Assembly: GCF_023746555.1 (NCBI RefSeq)
Contig: NZ_CP098755.1
Location: 4,658,001 to 4,722,000 of the forward strand
Length of the DNA: 64,000 nt
From: Brevibacillus ruminantium
GTDB lineage: Bacteria > Bacillota > Bacilli > Brevibacillales > Brevibacillaceae
Direction: 5' to 3'
The translations under genes were made by a program, and so were the position numbers. Position 1 is the stretch's first letter. Each line of letters begins with the position of its first letter. The notes under the pieces are model-generated. The model worked only from the letters and a program-made list of their open reading frames with translations, was not told where the DNA came from and ran no database searches. Positions 43,991 through 52,366 of the stretch are shown one piece after another.

Positions 43991-44170
43991 AAAACACGGA
44001 CAGATGCTTCAAAAATTTATGATCCCCGGGATGGATATTTTGAAAAAAGTGTCCATTCTGTGGGTCATTTTGTAATCCATGGTTATCGTTCTGACCAAAC
44101 TGATATTTATGAGGTAGTGAATCATCCTCCGTTAGAGATTCCCGCTGTATTTAACGCCGCACGAAAGTAG
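43991..44170 (+). pseudogene. Startless protein-like remnant in frame with fhs
   Basis: Directly after the fhs TAG, the same frame stays open for 59 codons and reads like protein (KIYDPRDGYFEKSVHSVGHF, then VIHGYRSDQTDIYEVVNHPP, then LEIPAVFNAARK) before TAG at 44168-44170. There is no ATG and no ribosome site inside. Composition is unlike intergenic DNA. It is probably the last exon-like remainder of a lost gene. Stop-codon readthrough of fhs is possible but less likely. I do not recognise the family. Confidence 0.45.
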
Positions 44171-44277
44171 AAAACTATCAATCGTTCCATAGCGAAAACC
44201 TGCCTGATATGGTAAACTTCGACCTATTAAGCAGTATTCATGCCTATTTATTTTAAGCAGACAGGAGTTCATCAGAT

Positions 44278-45897
44278 GTGATGAAATACAGAGATGCTTT
44301 GATGGCCAGCATCCATAAACAATTGGAAACTTGGTTTGACCAACCCCATCCCATTCCTCGCGAAGAAGTCTACCGCTTTCTTCACTCACTCAAAGGTACA
44401 TCCGGAACGATTGGATTAGATGACCTCTCCACCCTCTCCGAGCAGCTTTTGGAGAAATTAGAGCACATCCCTTTCAAAGAGTGGCCGCTTGAGGATTTAC
44501 GAGAATTTTTACTAGATTTGCTTACCGTCAGTCACAACTACCGGGACAGTGCGGAGCTGCACGACGTCAGCACGAATCCCGAGTCGAATGATCGCTATGA
44601 AAACCAGCCTTTGCTGCTGATTCTGGATGATGACGTCACTCTTCTGATGTATCTGAAAGAACAGCTGGAAGAGCTGGGATGGTCCGTGATTGCGACAGTT
44701 TATCCTCATAAGGCTCTGGACTACTTCCATGACATGCAGCCAGATTGTCTGATACTCGATTTGAATATCCCCGAAACCGGTGGTTTTCAAATTATGCAAA
44801 CCCTGAGCGAAAAAATAAAAAAACAATACGTCCCCACGACGATCATCAGTAATGACTGCTCCAAAGACACACGGCTGCGAGCCTATCGTCTCGGAGCCGA
44901 TGATTTCATGTGCAAGCCGCTGGACATCGATGAGATGGCGGTCCGTCTGGAACGACAACTGCATCGGAAGCGCTGGATGAATCGTATTTTGTTCGTCGAT
45001 GAGCTGACGGGCGCACTCAATCGCAACTCGCTTGCCGATACCTTCGAGCGGGTGCTTCATGAGTGCGGCCGAAACGACTCACCGTTTTCCCTCGCTTTTT
45101 TGGATATTGATTATTTCAAACGCGTCAATGACACATACGGCCATCTGATCGGTGATGAAGTCTTGCGAGGGTTTGCTTCCTTTCTCCAGTCGCGCTTCCA
45201 GCAAAACGAAGTGCTTTTCCGTTATGGAGGCGAGGAATTTATCCTGTTATTGCCCCGTCGCACCTGGCAGGAAGCCAAGCAGGAATTGGAGGAGGCTTTG
45301 GAGGCGTATTGCTCCCTCTCGTTCTCTTCGCCGCTGGGCAGTTTTTCACTCAGCTTTTCGGCCGGGGTCGTCCAGATGCAAGACAGAAGCCAAAGCCTGT
45401 CCCACTGGCTGGAGCTGGCAGACACCGCATTATACGAAGCGAAAAAACGGGGACGCCGCCGTATTGAGGCCGCCTTGCAATTGCAGCAGGTTGCAACAAA
45501 AGTAAAACTGCGCGCGGCGATCATCGATGACGACTCGATGATCAGAACGATGCTGACCGAGTCCGTTACGAAGTGCTTCGACGGCTGGATTCAGGCAGAT
45601 ATCCGTGTATTTCAGGACGGTGAATCCTTTTTTGCCGACGACTGGCATCGAGGCAGCGAGCCGTATCTGGTGATTCTCGATGGTGTCATGCCAGGCATGG
45701 ATGGACTGGAGGTCCTTCAAAAAATCCAGGAATTGCCCAACGCGGATCATTACATGGTCATCATGCTGACAGGCCGCAAAGAAGAACAGGATATCGTCCG
45801 CGCCCTTCAGCTCGGCGCCGATGATTATATGACCAAGCCGTTCAGTTTGAAGGAGCTGGAGGCAAGAATCCGGAGGCTGGTTAAAAAAATGAAGTAA
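44278..45897 (+). CDS. HPt-REC-GGDEF-REC diguanylate cyclase
   Basis: This 539-residue signalling protein has an HPt domain (1-100, H36 in FLHSLKGTSG) and receiver 1 (about 115-235, phosphoacceptor D161 in LILDLNIP). A GGDEF diguanylate cyclase follows at about 245-400 with intact RYGGEEF (317-321). Receiver 2 spans about 415-539 (D468 in VILDGVMPGMDG, lysine in TKPFS). The inhibitory I-site RxxD before GGEEF is absent (QQNE). The start is GTG 44278 or ATG 44281, with AGGAG upstream. It heads a three-gene cluster with a REC protein and a histidine kinase, forming a phosphorelay linked to c-di-GMP. Confidence 0.88.
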   Translation: MMKYRDALMASIHKQLETWFDQPHPIPREEVYRFLHSLKGTSGTIGLDDLSTLSEQLLEKLEHIPFKEWPLEDLREFLLDLLTVSHNYRDSAELHDVSTNPESNDRYENQPLLLILDDDVTLLMYLKEQLEELGWSVIATVYPHKALDYFHDMQPDCLILDLNIPETGGFQIMQTLSEKIKKQYVPTTIISNDCSKDTRLRAYRLGADDFMCKPLDIDEMAVRLERQLHRKRWMNRILFVDELTGALNRNSLADTFERVLHECGRNDSPFSLAFLDIDYFKRVNDTYGHLIGDEVLRGFASFLQSRFQQNEVLFRYGGEEFILLLPRRTWQEAKQELEEALEAYCSLSFSSPLGSFSLSFSAGVVQMQDRSQSLSHWLELADTALYEAKKRGRRRIEAALQLQQVATKVKLRAAIIDDDSMIRTMLTESVTKCFDGWIQADIRVFQDGESFFADDWHRGSEPYLVILDGVMPGMDGLEVLQKIQELPNADHYMVIMLTGRKEEQDIVRALQLGADDYMTKPFSLKELEARIRRLVKKMK

Positions 45898-45940
45898 ACG
45901 GACGAGAGAAGCCTCTCGGATGAAGCTTGGAGGAGAAATC

Positions 45941-46306
45941 ATGGCACATCTTTTATTAGCAGAAGACGAGGCAGTGCTGCGCATGCTGATCAGCGACACA
46001 CTGGAAGACGAGGGACATGTGCTGGACATCGCATGTGACGGAGAGGAAGCTTTGCAAAAGATTGAGAAAAGCGACTACGACCTTGTCATACTCGACTACA
46101 TGATGCCGAAAAAGACCGGACTGGACGTGCTGACCGCTGTCAGGGCCATGCCGTCCAAAAAACACCTGAACATCCTGATCCTCTCTGCCAAAAGCCAGCA
46201 TGCCGAACAGGAAAAGCTGCGGGCTGCCGGAGCCGATGACTTTATGCCCAAGCCATTTAGCCCCATGGAACTGGCGCGCAAAGTGGAGGATATGCTGAAT
46301 GGGTAG
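45941..46306 (+). CDS. Single-domain response regulator
   Basis: This 121-residue receiver domain stands alone. It has acidic residues in LLAEDEAV, phosphoacceptor D52 in DLVILDYMMPKKTG, serine in ILILSAKSQ and lysine in MPKPFSPME. The start ATG 45941 has TTGGAGGAG upstream. It overlaps the following kinase gene by 8 bases. It probably shuttles phosphate between the kinase and the HPt domain of the neighbouring cyclase, or acts as a phosphate sink. Confidence 0.88.
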   Translation: MAHLLLAEDEAVLRMLISDTLEDEGHVLDIACDGEEALQKIEKSDYDLVILDYMMPKKTGLDVLTAVRAMPSKKHLNILILSAKSQHAEQEKLRAAGADDFMPKPFSPMELARKVEDMLNG

Positions 46307-48773
46307 GAGCCGGGCCTATTTGAAAAATAGCATTTCCAGACGCTTTATTGTGATGATGCTGCTGTTTGTCACCCTGATCTTTGCGGGTGCCGTCTTTTTG
46401 CTCTGGAACAGCTACAACACCTTCAAGCACTACCAGTCTACTTTGAATCAGTACCAGCAAAAACAAGAGCTGGTCTCCCAGATTTCCACACATGCCAACC
46501 AGATATTCTTCCGTGCGCGGGGATATTATGCGTTTCTGAATCAATTTGAATACAACGAGCTTTTTAAAGAAAAAGAACAGTTGGAAAGCACGCTTCACGC
46601 TTTTTCCAAACTGCCGTTGGACCCGCAGGAAAAGGAAATGGTGCAGTCCATCCAAAATTTTATGACTGACTTTTTCACCAATGTCTTTCCGCGCATGTCC
46701 CAGTACGCCGGCTCGGGAGATTATGAGTCTTTGCGCAAGCTCTCATCCAGCGGGATCAACCAGTCTGTCAACGATCTTTTAAAATACGCCGCGCAGTATC
46801 AGAAGGAGACAGATGAGCTGCTGCTGCAGGAAAGCACCCAGCTGTTCGAGGATTTATCCCGGCAAGGTCTGTTGTTCCTGGGCTTTATTTTCATGATCCT
46901 GATTATCTCCATCTGGGTGATAACCAAAGCGACACGCGACATCGGACGGCCGCTGGAGCATCTTGCCGCGGAAGCGGACCGCTTCGCCAAAGGAGAGCCC
47001 GTCCTTTTGCCCAAACGGAAACAAGAAGATGAGATTGGCAAATTGACCGATTCCTTTGATTTCATGGTCAGGCAAATCCAGGCCAAGGAAGAGGAACTGA
47101 CCGCACAAAACGAGGAGCTGCAAGCTCAACAGGACGAGCTGATGATGCAGCAGGAGGAACTGCAGGAAGCCGTTTTAAAAATGGAGGAAAACGAGCGCTA
47201 TCTGGAAAAGCGGAATCTGTTTATCCAGTCGCTTTCCAACACGCTGGACAAGCCCGAGCTGCTGCGCAGCATCATCGTTCATCTCACGAAGATTCTGGAC
47301 GCGGAGAAAGGCGTCATCGTGCTGCTCAATCAGGAGAGAAGCCACGCCAGCTTCGGGGTCTCGGAGCAGGGTGTCTCCCAGCTGCTCGGCTCGCTGGAGC
47401 AGGGTCCCTTGTCACGTGTCAAAGAGACCGGGCAGCTGTATGTGGTCCATCGGGAAGCGAACGCGGCTGAACGCGGTTATCACGAGGACGGATGGTCGGT
47501 GCACGACCTGTATCTTCCCTTATGGAATGCAGAAAAAGAGCTGGTTGCCTGTATCGTGCTGACACGTTTGGACCAGACCATTACCCAGCAGGAAAAACAG
47601 CTGGCTGCCTCACTCGCCCAACAAATCTCCCTGGCACTGGACAAGCTGGCGATGTATGAGGAGACAGAGAAGCAGCGGCAGATTACCCAGGACATGCTGG
47701 ATACGATCCAGGAAGGGGTGCAACTGCTCAATCTGGACGGGGAAACCGTGCAGGTCAACCGCACCTTCCGTGATTTGTTTGAAATCGGCTCTCGCGAAGC
47801 AGTAACCTGGCCCGGTTTCCCTGCATTCTTTACCTGGTTGCGCGAAAAGCTGAAGCACGGTGAACAGCTTATCGATTATCTGGAGGCAGTTCTCCAGGGA
47901 GACGAGGAAAAACGGCTGGCGGGTCATGTTTTTGAATGGGAGGGCACCCGGAAGCGTTACATCCAGCTGTATGCCGAGCCTCTCTACAGCAAGCAGGAAA
48001 TGCTGGGTACGTTGCTGGTGTACCGGGACATCACCAAAGAATATGAAATCGATCGGATGAAATCGGAATTTGTCAGTACGGTCAGCCACGAGCTGCGCAC
48101 ACCGCTGGCCAGCGTCTTGGGATTTGCCGAGCTTCTGCTTTACAAGGAGCTGAAACCGGAGAGACAGCATCGCTATCTTTCTGCCATCTACCAGGAAGCC
48201 AATCGGCTGACATCCCTGATCAACGACTTTCTCGATTTGCAGCGGATGGAATCCGGGCGGCAACTCTATGATCCCAAGAAAGTTGTGATGGATGACCTGA
48301 TCCGCGAGGTATTTGCGCTTCAGCAGGAGCACGCCCCCAGACATCGCCTCCAGCTTGATCTGCTGACAGATCGGCTCACGGTTACGGGAGATCGGGAGAA
48401 GCTGCGGCAGGTGCTGACCAACCTGATCAACAATGCGATCAAATACTCACCGGACGGCGGCACGATCACGGTCACCTGCCGTTCTGACGGGCAACACCTG
48501 ATTATCGAGGTTCAAGACGATGGACTCGGAATACCGTCCGAGTCCATCCCCCATCTTTTCAGTAAATTCTACCGGGTCGACAACTCTGATCGCCGGGAGA
48601 TTGGAGGCACCGGGCTGGGGCTGGCAATTGTGCAGGAGATATTGAAAATGCACAACGGGGAAATCGCTGTCACCTCTGAATTGGGTGCCGGCAGTACCTT
48701 TTCGGTTACACTGCCGTATCATCCCGATCAATTGTCCAAAGCCATCCTGCAGGCGGATCAGCAACAGCGGTGA
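46299..48773 (+). CDS. Multidomain sensor histidine kinase
   Basis: This 824-residue membrane kinase has a first helix near 13-35, an extracytoplasmic four-helix sensor to about 185, and a second helix near 188-208. HAMP and a long coiled coil follow (EELTAQNEELQAQQDELMMQ near 268), then GAF (about 315-455), PAS (about 463-580), HisKA with H596 in FVSTVSHELRTPLASVLG, and HATPase_c with NLINNAIKYS, DDGLGI and GGTGLGLAI. There is no receiver of its own; the upstream single REC and the HPt-REC-GGDEF-REC protein complete the relay. The gene overlap implies co-translation. Confidence 0.9.
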   Translation: MGRSRAYLKNSISRRFIVMMLLFVTLIFAGAVFLLWNSYNTFKHYQSTLNQYQQKQELVSQISTHANQIFFRARGYYAFLNQFEYNELFKEKEQLESTLHAFSKLPLDPQEKEMVQSIQNFMTDFFTNVFPRMSQYAGSGDYESLRKLSSSGINQSVNDLLKYAAQYQKETDELLLQESTQLFEDLSRQGLLFLGFIFMILIISIWVITKATRDIGRPLEHLAAEADRFAKGEPVLLPKRKQEDEIGKLTDSFDFMVRQIQAKEEELTAQNEELQAQQDELMMQQEELQEAVLKMEENERYLEKRNLFIQSLSNTLDKPELLRSIIVHLTKILDAEKGVIVLLNQERSHASFGVSEQGVSQLLGSLEQGPLSRVKETGQLYVVHREANAAERGYHEDGWSVHDLYLPLWNAEKELVACIVLTRLDQTITQQEKQLAASLAQQISLALDKLAMYEETEKQRQITQDMLDTIQEGVQLLNLDGETVQVNRTFRDLFEIGSREAVTWPGFPAFFTWLREKLKHGEQLIDYLEAVLQGDEEKRLAGHVFEWEGTRKRYIQLYAEPLYSKQEMLGTLLVYRDITKEYEIDRMKSEFVSTVSHELRTPLASVLGFAELLLYKELKPERQHRYLSAIYQEANRLTSLINDFLDLQRMESGRQLYDPKKVVMDDLIREVFALQQEHAPRHRLQLDLLTDRLTVTGDREKLRQVLTNLINNAIKYSPDGGTITVTCRSDGQHLIIEVQDDGLGIPSESIPHLFSKFYRVDNSDRREIGGTGLGLAIVQEILKMHNGEIAVTSELGAGSTFSVTLPYHPDQLSKAILQADQQQR

Positions 48774-48814
48774 CAAAAGACAGATTTTAATTCCCGATCA
48801 AACCTCGTAAAAAA

Positions 48815-48851
48815 CGAAGGTGCATAGAGACTCTGCTCCGGTGCACCTTCG
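48815..48851 (+). terminator. Hairpin after the kinase gene
   Basis: Perfect 10-bp arms CGAAGGTGCA and TGCACCTTCG, with no T-run behind. It is either a weak terminator or an mRNA end stabiliser before the 48884 gene. Confidence 0.5.
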
Positions 48852-48883
48852 CTCTAAATGTCTGACTCAAGGAGTGTGTAATC

Positions 48884-49213
48884 ATGAATCAAGACCGCAA
48901 AAAAACGGAAGAAAAGATTGTGGAAAGCTATCAACGAGACGAGGGTATGATGATTCTCGTCTTCGCCCAATGGTGCGTCAACCACGGGCTGGATGCCCAT
49001 GAGCTGTATCGCCGGGCGTACCCTGCTCAAACAGAAAACGCGCTTTTGCAGCAAATGGTCGAGCTGTCTGTGCCCAAGGAGGAAGCCGAGGAAATCCCCG
49101 ACCATACCCTGCTGGGAGTCCTCTCCCTTTTTGGCAACGACGATCTGGCCTTTGTGGTACAGGAAGAGATCGAAAAGCGGTCGTCTTCCGGCTCTGCTAC
49201 ACGCGAAACGTAG
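48884..49213 (+). CDS. Conserved small soluble protein
   Basis: This 109-residue helical, acidic protein ([38 protein letters not shown]) has no signal or membrane segment. The start ATG 48884 has AAGGAGTG upstream. I do not recognise a function. Its 3' end overlaps the convergent chemoreceptor gene by 17 bases. It may belong to the signalling cluster upstream. Confidence 0.65.
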   Translation: MNQDRKKTEEKIVESYQRDEGMMILVFAQWCVNHGLDAHELYRRAYPAQTENALLQQMVELSVPKEEAEEIPDHTLLGVLSLFGNDDLAFVVQEEIEKRSSSGSATRET

Positions 49214-50891
49214 ACACCAGAGAGCGCAGCTCCTCTGCCATTTTGGCCAAGGATTCAGCCGAGGAGGTTACTTCCTCTACACCACCGAGCTGCTCTTCAG
49301 AAGCGGCCGACACATTTTGTGAGCTGGCCGCTACTGTTCTGGAGCCATCCAGAATCATCTGAGCAGCTTCGGTGACCAGTTGACTGCTGGCAAACACTTG
49401 CTTGGCGGAAGCCGAAATCGCATGAATCCGCTCCGAGACTTTCTCGACAGATTCCTTGATTTCATGAAATTGCTTCCCGGCCATATTCACCGTCTTGATG
49501 CTCTCTCCCACTTCTGCGATTCCTTGCTCCATCCGCTCCATGGTTTGTTCCGAATTCTTCTGGATGCTGGCGATCAATTCAAAAATTTGATCGGATGAGC
49601 GTGCCGATTCCTCCGCCAGTTTGCGAACCTCATCGGCGACAATGGCAAAGCCGCGTCCGTGTTCGCCCGCTCTTGCCGCTTCAATCGCTGCGTTCAGTGC
49701 CAGCAGATTCGTCTGTGTCGCGATACCGGAAATGACCTCCACAATTTTCCCGACTTGCTGGGAGTGATCACCCATCTCCTCTATAGCTTTTGACAGATGC
49801 GAAATCGTTTGGTCCAGCGCGTCCATTTGCAGGACCGCCTGCCGGATCGTCTCATTTCCCTCTTCTGATTTCTTTGCAGCGGAAACCGACAAGCTTGAGG
49901 TCTGCTCTGTCTGCTCGGCGATATGCTGAATGCCCTGCTCCATGTCACTCATCGCTTCGACGCTTTCCTCCGCCCCTCTGGCTTGTTTCTCCGCTACCAC
50001 GACGACTTCCTGAATACCGAGACTGATCGTTTCCGACGCCCGGCTGGTTTGCTCTGCGCTTGCGGACAGCTGTTCGGAAGAAGCGGCTACGCTTTCTGCA
50101 CCGATACTGATTTGTTGTATCAGATGGCGTAAATTGGCTGCCATCTGGTTGAATGCGTGAGCCATATCCCCGATTTCATCCCTGTTTTTGACGCGCAGGT
50201 CCTCCTGTCTCAAATCGCCCATCGCTACTTGTTTGGCCAAATGGGCTACTTGTACAATCGGCTTGGAAATCATCCGGGAGACCAAATAGCCGATCAAAAT
50301 GGACAATACCAAAGCCCCAATGCTGAACCAGACCAAATTGGCAACAGCCACGTCGACGGCTTCCGTATTCTCCTTGCTGCCATCCTCCATCAGTTGCTGC
50401 TGTTTGACCACCACTTCGTCAATCGCCGGTTCCAGCTGTCTTCCCAAAGGCAAAACGCGCTCCATGAATTCATCCATAATGCGCGCCTGGTCTTCTTTTC
50501 GGCCCACCATCTGGACGAGTTTGTTCGACTCTTGTTTGAAATTTTCGTAGATTGCCAAAAAGGACTCCAACGCCTTCATGTCTTCATCACGGCGAATCAG
50601 GGGCTTTATTTCTTCGGTTAGCTGCAGCAACTGCTGTTCATTGTTTTTCAAACTGGTGACGAACTGATCATCCGCTGTCAGCAGATAACCGCGCAAACTG
50701 TTGGACTGCTTTACTGACATTGCTTGTATGCTTTGCGCCTTTTGCAAAATGATAGCTCTTCTGTCGACCAGGTCCGAATACGAATCGTCTACCTGCTTGA
50801 AATAGTAGTAGGCCACTCCCGACGTCAACGCCAACAGAAAAGCGATGCTCAAAAAGGCTGCAATCAATTTCTTGCCTATCGTTACCCTCAT
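49197..50891 (-). CDS. Methyl-accepting chemotaxis protein
   Basis: This 564-residue chemoreceptor has a first helix at about 7-29, a helical-bundle extracytoplasmic sensor of about 155 residues (4HB_MCP type), a second helix near 185-207, HAMP ([17 protein letters not shown]), and a cytoplasmic signalling domain with tip [39 protein letters not shown]. It is intact. The start ATG 50891 has AAAGGAGTG upstream. A 20-bp palindrome and then an apparent invertible DNA segment lie upstream, so its transcription may be phase-variable. Confidence 0.9.
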   Translation of the reverse strand: MRVTIGKKLIAAFLSIAFLLALTSGVAYYYFKQVDDSYSDLVDRRAIILQKAQSIQAMSVKQSNSLRGYLLTADDQFVTSLKNNEQQLLQLTEEIKPLIRRDEDMKALESFLAIYENFKQESNKLVQMVGRKEDQARIMDEFMERVLPLGRQLEPAIDEVVVKQQQLMEDGSKENTEAVDVAVANLVWFSIGALVLSILIGYLVSRMISKPIVQVAHLAKQVAMGDLRQEDLRVKNRDEIGDMAHAFNQMAANLRHLIQQISIGAESVAASSEQLSASAEQTSRASETISLGIQEVVVVAEKQARGAEESVEAMSDMEQGIQHIAEQTEQTSSLSVSAAKKSEEGNETIRQAVLQMDALDQTISHLSKAIEEMGDHSQQVGKIVEVISGIATQTNLLALNAAIEAARAGEHGRGFAIVADEVRKLAEESARSSDQIFELIASIQKNSEQTMERMEQGIAEVGESIKTVNMAGKQFHEIKESVEKVSERIHAISASAKQVFASSQLVTEAAQMILDGSRTVAASSQNVSAASEEQLGGVEEVTSSAESLAKMAEELRSLVSTFRV

Positions 50892-50915
50892 GTTTCACAC
50901 TCCTTTTTTCTGTGG

Positions 50916-50935
50916 AAAACAGTCATGACTGTTTT
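50916..50935. promoter_or_regulatory. Perfect 20-bp palindrome upstream of the chemoreceptor gene
   Basis: AAAACAGTCATGACTGTTTT lies 25 bases before the start codon of the 49197-50891 gene. It could be an operator, or a leader hairpin in a transcript from the invertible promoter. Confidence 0.7.
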
Positions 50936-51038
50936 GCCTGTTTTTTATTGCAGATGTATCTCTCTTCGCACTCGGAACGGTTAGAATAGGGGAATTTATT
51001 TCGATCAAACCTTTTCCCGCCGTCCAACATTCTTTCTG

Positions 51039-51065
51039 ATGACGTACAATGTTTGTTGTACGACA
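51039..51065 (+). repeat. Left inverted repeat, recombinase crossover site
   Basis: It is 27 bp and identical to the reverse complement of 52113-52139. It has internal dyad arms CGTACAA (51043-51049) and TTGTACG (51056-51062) around an asymmetric 6-base spacer TGTTTG. This is the layout of tyrosine recombinase sites. Confidence 0.85.
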
Positions 51066-51085
51066 CAGAAAGGAGAATATCACCA

Positions 51086-52036
51086 GTGGCAAAAGAACTT
51101 CTGCTGACGAATGAATGGGTGGAAATCAAGCAAGGAACGATAACAGACGAGCAAACCGTCTCGCTGTTTTTGGCGTTACGGACAAATTCAGTCTATACAT
51201 TTCGAAACTATCAAAGGGCGATCGCCCATTTTCGAGAATTTATCTCGTATAAACCGCTTCGGGAGGTTACCTGGAAGGACATTGAATTATATCAATACCA
51301 CTTGTCGAAGGGAACTTACAGCAAAAGAAACATGCCTTATGCTCCTGCTACAGTGGCAAGCTTGCTCGCTCCTTTGCGCTCCTTTTTTAAATGGGGAAGC
51401 GACCCGAATGTAAAGTTGTTCTCTCATGATCCCACCACTTCGATCCGTGCCCCCAAGGTTGCGATCACGAGCAAGCATCACTATTTGACGCAGCGGGAAA
51501 CGGTCCTTTTGTTGAACCAGCTAAAGCATCAGGGAGGGCGTGATTATTTAGTGGGTCTGTCTTTGGTGCTCCTCGGGCTGCGTGTCTCCGAGCTGACCGC
51601 GATGAGATGGACGGACTTTCATACAGATCCGGCGGAGAGCTCCATTTGGCTCTCGGTAGAACGGGGAAAAGGGAATAAACAACGGGATGTAAAGGTTCCG
51701 CAAAAACTATGGCGCCTGTACAAGGAATACGCGGCACTTTATGAACCGAAGGATCCTCTGGATCATGTTTTTCCCCTGTCCGTACGGCAGGTTGAGCGCA
51801 TTATCCGTACAGCCAGAGAGAACTGCCAGATCGGGAAAAAGGTTACTCCCCACTGGCTTCGCCATACCAACGCTACACTCGCCCTGCTCCATGGGGCATC
51901 GCTTCAGCAAGTACAGGAAAATCTGGGACATGCCCACATTACAACCACTCAACGATACCTGCATACGGTTGAGCAGTTACAAAAGGCAGCTCCTGATTAT
52001 GTCGAAAATTGTCTACAAGATGCTTTAAGACTTTAG
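51086..52036 (+). CDS. Tyrosine recombinase inside inverted repeats
   Basis: This 316-residue XerC/D-like recombinase has an N-terminal SAM-like core-binding domain (about 20-110) and a catalytic domain with the full set R166 (GLRVSE), K195 (GKGNKQR), H256 and R259 (PHWLRH), H282 (LGHAH) and nucleophile Y291 (TTQRYLH). It starts at GTG 51086 with AAAGGAGA upstream, only 20 bases inside the left inverted repeat. Its promoter must therefore lie in or beyond that repeat and would change when the segment flips. It probably catalyses inversion of its own segment. Housekeeping chromosome-dimer resolution is unlikely given the flanking sites. Confidence 0.88.
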   Translation: MAKELLLTNEWVEIKQGTITDEQTVSLFLALRTNSVYTFRNYQRAIAHFREFISYKPLREVTWKDIELYQYHLSKGTYSKRNMPYAPATVASLLAPLRSFFKWGSDPNVKLFSHDPTTSIRAPKVAITSKHHYLTQRETVLLLNQLKHQGGRDYLVGLSLVLLGLRVSELTAMRWTDFHTDPAESSIWLSVERGKGNKQRDVKVPQKLWRLYKEYAALYEPKDPLDHVFPLSVRQVERIIRTARENCQIGKKVTPHWLRHTNATLALLHGASLQQVQENLGHAHITTTQRYLHTVEQLQKAAPDYVENCLQDALRL

Positions 52037-52061
52037 ACGCAGTAAAAAAGAACTTATGTAG

Positions 52062-52090
52062 TTGATTCAACTGGAACAATTATCTATAAT
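52062..52090 (+). promoter_or_regulatory. Outward sigma-A promoter in the invertible segment
   Basis: TTGATT (52062-52067), a 17-base spacer and a perfect TATAAT (52085-52090) point to a start near 52097, just before the right repeat. The spacing is ideal and the -10 perfect. Confidence 0.75.
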
Positions 52091-52112
52091 TGGAGTGAAT
52101 TTTGCTGAATTT

Positions 52113-52139
52113 TGTCGTACAACAAACATTGTACGTCAT
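52113..52139 (-). repeat. Right inverted repeat, recombinase crossover site
   Basis: This is the exact reverse complement of 51039-51065, including the 6-base spacer, so the two sites are in inverted orientation. Confidence 0.85.
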
Positions 52140-52170
52140 GCCACTACTCATACAATTTTTCCCTTTACGT

Positions 52171-52210
52171 AAAAAAAGAAACCCCTTTTTAAAGGGGGTT
52201 TCTTTTTTTC
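52171..52210. terminator. Strong terminator beyond the invertible segment
   Basis: GAAACCCCCTTT pairs with AAAGGGGGTTTC, with a T-run after it and an A-run before it, so it works both ways. It stops the outward promoter in the present orientation. Confidence 0.9.
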
Positions 52211-52264
52211 ATCACTCTCCTTTGATGAGGGACAAGCGTGTAACACTTATTGCATACAGGGAAA

Positions 52265-52288
52265 GAAAGCTGTGAAAACACAGCTTTC
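52265..52288 (-). terminator. Terminator after amidase gene
   Basis: Perfect 10-bp arms GAAAGCTGTG and CACAGCTTTC flank an AAAA loop. On the minus strand TTTCCC follows. Confidence 0.75.
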
Positions 52289-52366
52289 CTGCTTGCTTCC
52301 AACTTCCTGATCAGGAAAAATCACCCTATCGGTCAGGTGCCTGCCCGATCAGTTCCGCTTGCTGCT

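Larger units (their letters stand above)
51039..52139. mobile_element. Candidate invertible element with its own recombinase
   Basis: A 1.1-kb segment is bounded by perfect 27-bp inverted repeats. It contains one tyrosine recombinase gene (51086-52036) and an outward promoter (52062-52090). Recombination between inverted sites inverts the segment. In the orientation seen, the promoter points right into a terminator (52171-52210). Inverted, it would point left into the chemoreceptor gene at 50891. Confidence 0.7.

Noticed and set aside
51039..52139. The flanked recombinase as an integrated mobile element with attachment sites.
   Set aside because: Integration would leave direct repeats, whereas these are exact inverted repeats. 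The only cargo is a promoter. Inversion is the better reading, though transposition is not excluded.
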